Of a stretch of DNA of 64,000 bases, positions 61,445-64,000 are shown piece after piece. The position numbers and the translations under genes were made by a program. The DNA is taken from positions 124,001 to 188,000 of the forward strand of contig NZ_VMNH01000004.1 in the NCBI RefSeq assembly GCF_007625115.1, written 5' to 3'. The notes below the pieces were generated by a model that searched no databases, was not told the DNA's origin, and worked only from the letters and a program-made list of their open reading frames with translations. Numbering within the stretch: position 1 is the stretch's first letter; each line of letters opens with the position of its first letter. This DNA is from Sedimenticola selenatireducens. Its GTDB lineage: Bacteria > Pseudomonadota > Gammaproteobacteria > Chromatiales > Chromatiaceae.

Positions 61445-61984
61445 CTACTCCACATAACTCTTACCAATTGCAGATAAAGGCAGTTCCAACTCCAACTCCG
61501 GAACCCGCTTGGCAACCCATGCGGTAAAGGTATTACTGTTGGGACCGGGAAAGACGGTGTATTGATTTTTCCAGGGGTAGTTATTGGCCGCCTTTTCTAC
61601 TGCATCTATCAGCTTATCAACCCCCTCTCCCCGATACTCTTTTATAATCCTGGGCCGCTCTCCAAACCAATAGCGGTCAGGAACATCCCGTTTAATCTGC
61701 ATTACCGGAGCACCGCGGCGGCCACGCCAACCGATCACGTCATACACGGTATAGGCCTCTGCACCCGTTCTCTTGGCAGCAATCCAGGTATGAATGGCAA
61801 ACCAACCGCGCCAACCCCACGCATCAGCACCATATACCTGGAGGACGGCTTCAGGAGTAACTGAAGGCTCAGGGGCAATACCCGCAGGCTCGCGACTGGC
61901 AGAGCGCCAATCCTTACCAGAAGTACAACCAATGAGTACCAGACCTATCAAGATAAATGTCGAAATTTGTTTTAGAAAAATCAT
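61445..61984 (-). CDS. DUF3750 family lipoprotein
   Basis: A 179-aa lipoprotein with a lipobox LIGC (Cys20) and the DUF3750 layout: VYGADAWGWRGWFAIHTWIAAK, YTVYDVIGWRG, YPWKNQYTVFPGPNSNTFTAWV. The His and Asn-Ser-Asn-Thr block suggest a hydrolase-like active site but the function is unknown. It is alone on the - strand, with the repeat/debris region downstream. Confidence 0.8.
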   Translation of the reverse strand: MIFLKQISTFILIGLVLIGCTSGKDWRSASREPAGIAPEPSVTPEAVLQVYGADAWGWRGWFAIHTWIAAKRTGAEAYTVYDVIGWRGRRGAPVMQIKRDVPDRYWFGERPRIIKEYRGEGVDKLIDAVEKAANNYPWKNQYTVFPGPNSNTFTAWVAKRVPELELELPLSAIGKSYVE

Positions 61985-62152
61985 CGAGCCCGGTTTCCAT
62001 TTTCAAAAGAAGATACTCATAGGACGAAAATAATCCAAGGTAGTTCAGAGTACAGGCTCGACCCCATATTAGCGGAACGGTTGGTGATATCCCTAGACAA
62101 CACCAACTCCCGATGGACTTTCCATTAGCCAGCAGATACTGCCGAACTATGA

Positions 62153-64000
62153 TTAAGGTTCTTTTTTAGCAACGACTTTTTTTGCCACCTTCTTTTTGGT
62201 TACCTTTTTCTTCGCCACACGTTTTTTTGCCGGTGCCTTTTTCGTGGCAAGAGGAACCTGAGACGCCGATGCAGACAACTCGTCGGATGCAAAATCATCC
62301 ACTGCAATGAGCGCCATGACCTTTTCATCAAAACGGCGAAGCTGCTGCGCCTCGTCACTGTTTAAGATGCCCTTCTGTTCCGCTTCATTGATCTGCGAGG
62401 GGGCATCTTCGCTTTCAAATAGACCTGCCTTACGAGCATCATAGACCTTACGCTCTAAAGGTTTCACCGACTCAGACAGCTCCATTGCTTCCTGCAACAG
62501 GCCCAGTGGATTGTTGGGCTCTACCGTTTTGTAAATGCCTTGGCAGAGTCGATCCCGTGTATCACTGGGTTTCATGATCAATTCAACAATCTGCAGGCCG
62601 AGTTCATCCGAAGGGGAAGAGTAGGTGCGGCCCCGTGGAAATATAAACAGTCGTAGCAGCGCACCCACCCAGCGATTAGGAAAATTGCGCAACAAACCAT
62701 GCAACTGCTCCTGTGCATCATACAGCAGTGAGCGGCATGCCCACTCAACGAGTGGCAGATCCGCCTCGGGGCTACCCTGATTGGTATGATGCTTCAACAC
62801 CATGGAGGCAAGATAGATCGAACTCAATACATCACCCAGTCGTGCGGATAACAGCTCCTTGCGTTTCAGTGCACCACCCAGTGTCAGCATGGCCACATCA
62901 GCCGCCAGAGCAAAAGAGGCGCTGTAACGGGATATGTGCTGGTAATAACGGCGCGTCTCATCCCGTGTTGGGGCTACCGCATAGCGCGCCTGGGTCAGTG
63001 CCATAATCAGTGATCGTGAGGCATTACTTACGGCGTACCCGATGTGCCCGAACAGTGCCTCGTCAAAAAGCGTGAGACCTGTCTCACCTTCTGCACCGGC
63101 CGCTTCCATCTCTCTCAACACATAAGGATGACAACGGATCGCACCCTGTCCGAAGATAATCAGGCCCCGCGTGAGGATGTTGGCGCCTTCCACCGTAATG
63201 GCTATCGGTATGCCTTGATAGTTCCGCCCAAGATAATTCTTTGGCCCTAACATAATGCCCTTGCCACCCTGTACATCCATCGCATCGTTAGCGATATCAC
63301 GGGCCATTTCAGTATTGTGGTACTTCAATATGGCCGAGGGCACCGACGGTTTTTCTCCGGCATCAATGGCACCAATCGTCACATCCGCAGCGGCACTCAT
63401 AATGTAGGTACGCCCCGCCATACGAGCTAATACCTCCCCAACCCCATGAAACTTGCCAACAGGCAGACCAAACTGGCGACGAATACGCGCATAAGCCCCG
63501 GATGCATAGACGGCAGCCTTGCCTGTCCCAACTGCGTTGGATGGCAAGGTAATCCCACGCCCGACCGATAGCTGTTCAACCAGCATCTTCCAACCCTGCC
63601 CTGCCATCTCGGAGCCCCCGATGATAGCGTCCAAAGGTACAAACACATCCTTGCCCTGGGTTGGTCCATTTTGGAAAGGAATATTCAACGGGAAGTGACG
63701 CCGACCGATAGTAATACCCGGCAGATGGGTAGGGATCAGCGCCGCTGTGATACCGTACTCATCTTGCTCACCCATCAGGTGTTCAGGATCATAGAGTTTA
63801 AAGGCGAGACCCAATACAGTAGCAATGGGTGCCAAGGTGATGTAACGCTTATCCCAATTGAGCCGGATGCCGATCACCTCTTGGCCTTCATACTCACCCC
63901 GACAGACCACGCCGGTATCAGTAATGGCCGTTGCATCCGAGCCAACACGCGGGGAGGTCAAGGCAAAGCAGGGGATCTCATCGCCAGCCGCCAGCCGTGG
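62153..64000 (-). CDS. fadE: Acyl-CoA dehydrogenase FadE-like (5' partial)
   Basis: FAD-dependent first enzyme of fatty-acid beta-oxidation. The 615 codons visible lack the N-terminus, which lies past base 64000; FadE is about 815 aa. The frame is open to the edge and starts in the dehydrogenase core (IPCFALTSPRVGSDA). Further on are SVGRGITLPSNAVGTGK, DVQGGKGIMLGPKNYLGR and ITVEGANILTRGLIIFGQGA. The C-terminus has an uncommon Lys/Ala tail with repeated AKKKV units (last ~25 residues). Confidence 0.9.
   Translation of the reverse strand, partial: PRLAAGDEIPCFALTSPRVGSDATAITDTGVVCRGEYEGQEVIGIRLNWDKRYITLAPIATVLGLAFKLYDPEHLMGEQDEYGITAALIPTHLPGITIGRRHFPLNIPFQNGPTQGKDVFVPLDAIIGGSEMAGQGWKMLVEQLSVGRGITLPSNAVGTGKAAVYASGAYARIRRQFGLPVGKFHGVGEVLARMAGRTYIMSAAADVTIGAIDAGEKPSVPSAILKYHNTEMARDIANDAMDVQGGKGIMLGPKNYLGRNYQGIPIAITVEGANILTRGLIIFGQGAIRCHPYVLREMEAAGAEGETGLTLFDEALFGHIGYAVSNASRSLIMALTQARYAVAPTRDETRRYYQHISRYSASFALAADVAMLTLGGALKRKELLSARLGDVLSSIYLASMVLKHHTNQGSPEADLPLVEWACRSLLYDAQEQLHGLLRNFPNRWVGALLRLFIFPRGRTYSSPSDELGLQIVELIMKPSDTRDRLCQGIYKTVEPNNPLGLLQEAMELSESVKPLERKVYDARKAGLFESEDAPSQINEAEQKGILNSDEAQQLRRFDEKVMALIAVDDFASDELSASASQVPLATKKAPAKKRVAKKKVTKKKVAKKVVAKKEP

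Noticed and set aside
1-64000. tRNA, rRNA, CRISPR arrays, integrase or transposase genes, prophage
   Set aside because: None was found by reading both strands; the only repeat of note is the REP-like element at 61.1 kb.

Overview
The window looks like a contiguous chromosomal piece of a gammaproteobacterium, probably a facultatively anaerobic, CO2-fixing sulfur oxidiser of the Chromatiales / Sedimenticola / Thiodiazotropha type. This is inferred from gene content only: a respiratory nitrate reductase operon, a DsrC-family protein, a class I phosphoribulokinase, c-type cytochromes, PEP-CTERM surface proteins, a phasin and an acyl-CoA dehydrogenase. No rRNA, tRNA, CRISPR array, intact insertion sequence or prophage was seen.

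Layout. 0-5.7 kb: narGHJI (narG cut by the window start), ended by a strong terminator. 5.9-9.8 kb: a cysteine-free DsrC-like protein, a QueG-like Fe-S protein, an MFS carrier, phosphoribulokinase and a GGCT-like protein. 9.9-17.9 kb: an accessory-looking stretch. Its centre is a 1335-aa zinc-ribbon membrane protein whose C-terminus carries residues spaced like those of the edema factor / CyaA / ExoY nucleotidyl cyclases. A TPR-like zinc-ribbon partner follows it, then small membrane and secreted proteins on the other strand. 17.9-24.7 kb: an alpha/beta hydrolase-TlpA fusion, a VF530-type protein, a di-haem cytochrome c, a NapC-type tetrahaem cytochrome, and a methionine-salvage pair (aminotransferase plus omega-amidase). 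24.8-29.2 kb: an AttEFGH-like ABC system with a lipocalin-like lipoprotein. 29.3-29.9 kb: an Hsp20 gene with a sigma-32 promoter and a ROSE-type RNA thermometer. 30-34.5 kb: hydrolase, CDF metal exporter and a CPA2 antiporter. 34.6-39.7 kb: fhs facing pta-ackA, linking formate, acetyl-CoA and acetate. 40-46 kb: a PEP-CTERM gene, a SulP transporter, and an Ada-AlkA fusion followed by a truncated ogt. 46-54 kb: a GNAT-nitrilase fusion, an SLC13 permease, a diguanylate cyclase, a Kef antiporter and an RRM protein. 54-56 kb: a fasciclin gene divergent from a B12-binding MerR regulator. 56-60 kb: a Lys-rich HhH protein, a phasin, and an iron/oxidative-stress cluster (rubrerythrin, CCG-domain Fe-S protein, encapsulated-ferritin-like protein, DUF3501). 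60-64 kb: a second PEP-CTERM gene, gene debris with a REP-like repeat, a DUF3750 lipoprotein and fadE (cut by the window end).

Most unusual points: (1) the putative nucleotidyl cyclase domain in a zinc-ribbon membrane protein at 11-15 kb; (2) two PEP-CTERM genes 20 kb apart that share a sigma-54-type promoter, a conserved upstream element and a third block, all at near-identical spacing; (3) a LitR/CarH-like regulator with Trp replaced by Cys, next to palindromic operators in front of a fasciclin gene; (4) a DsrC homologue with no cysteine; (5) an encapsulated-ferritin-like protein with neither a visible targeting tail nor a shell gene beside it.
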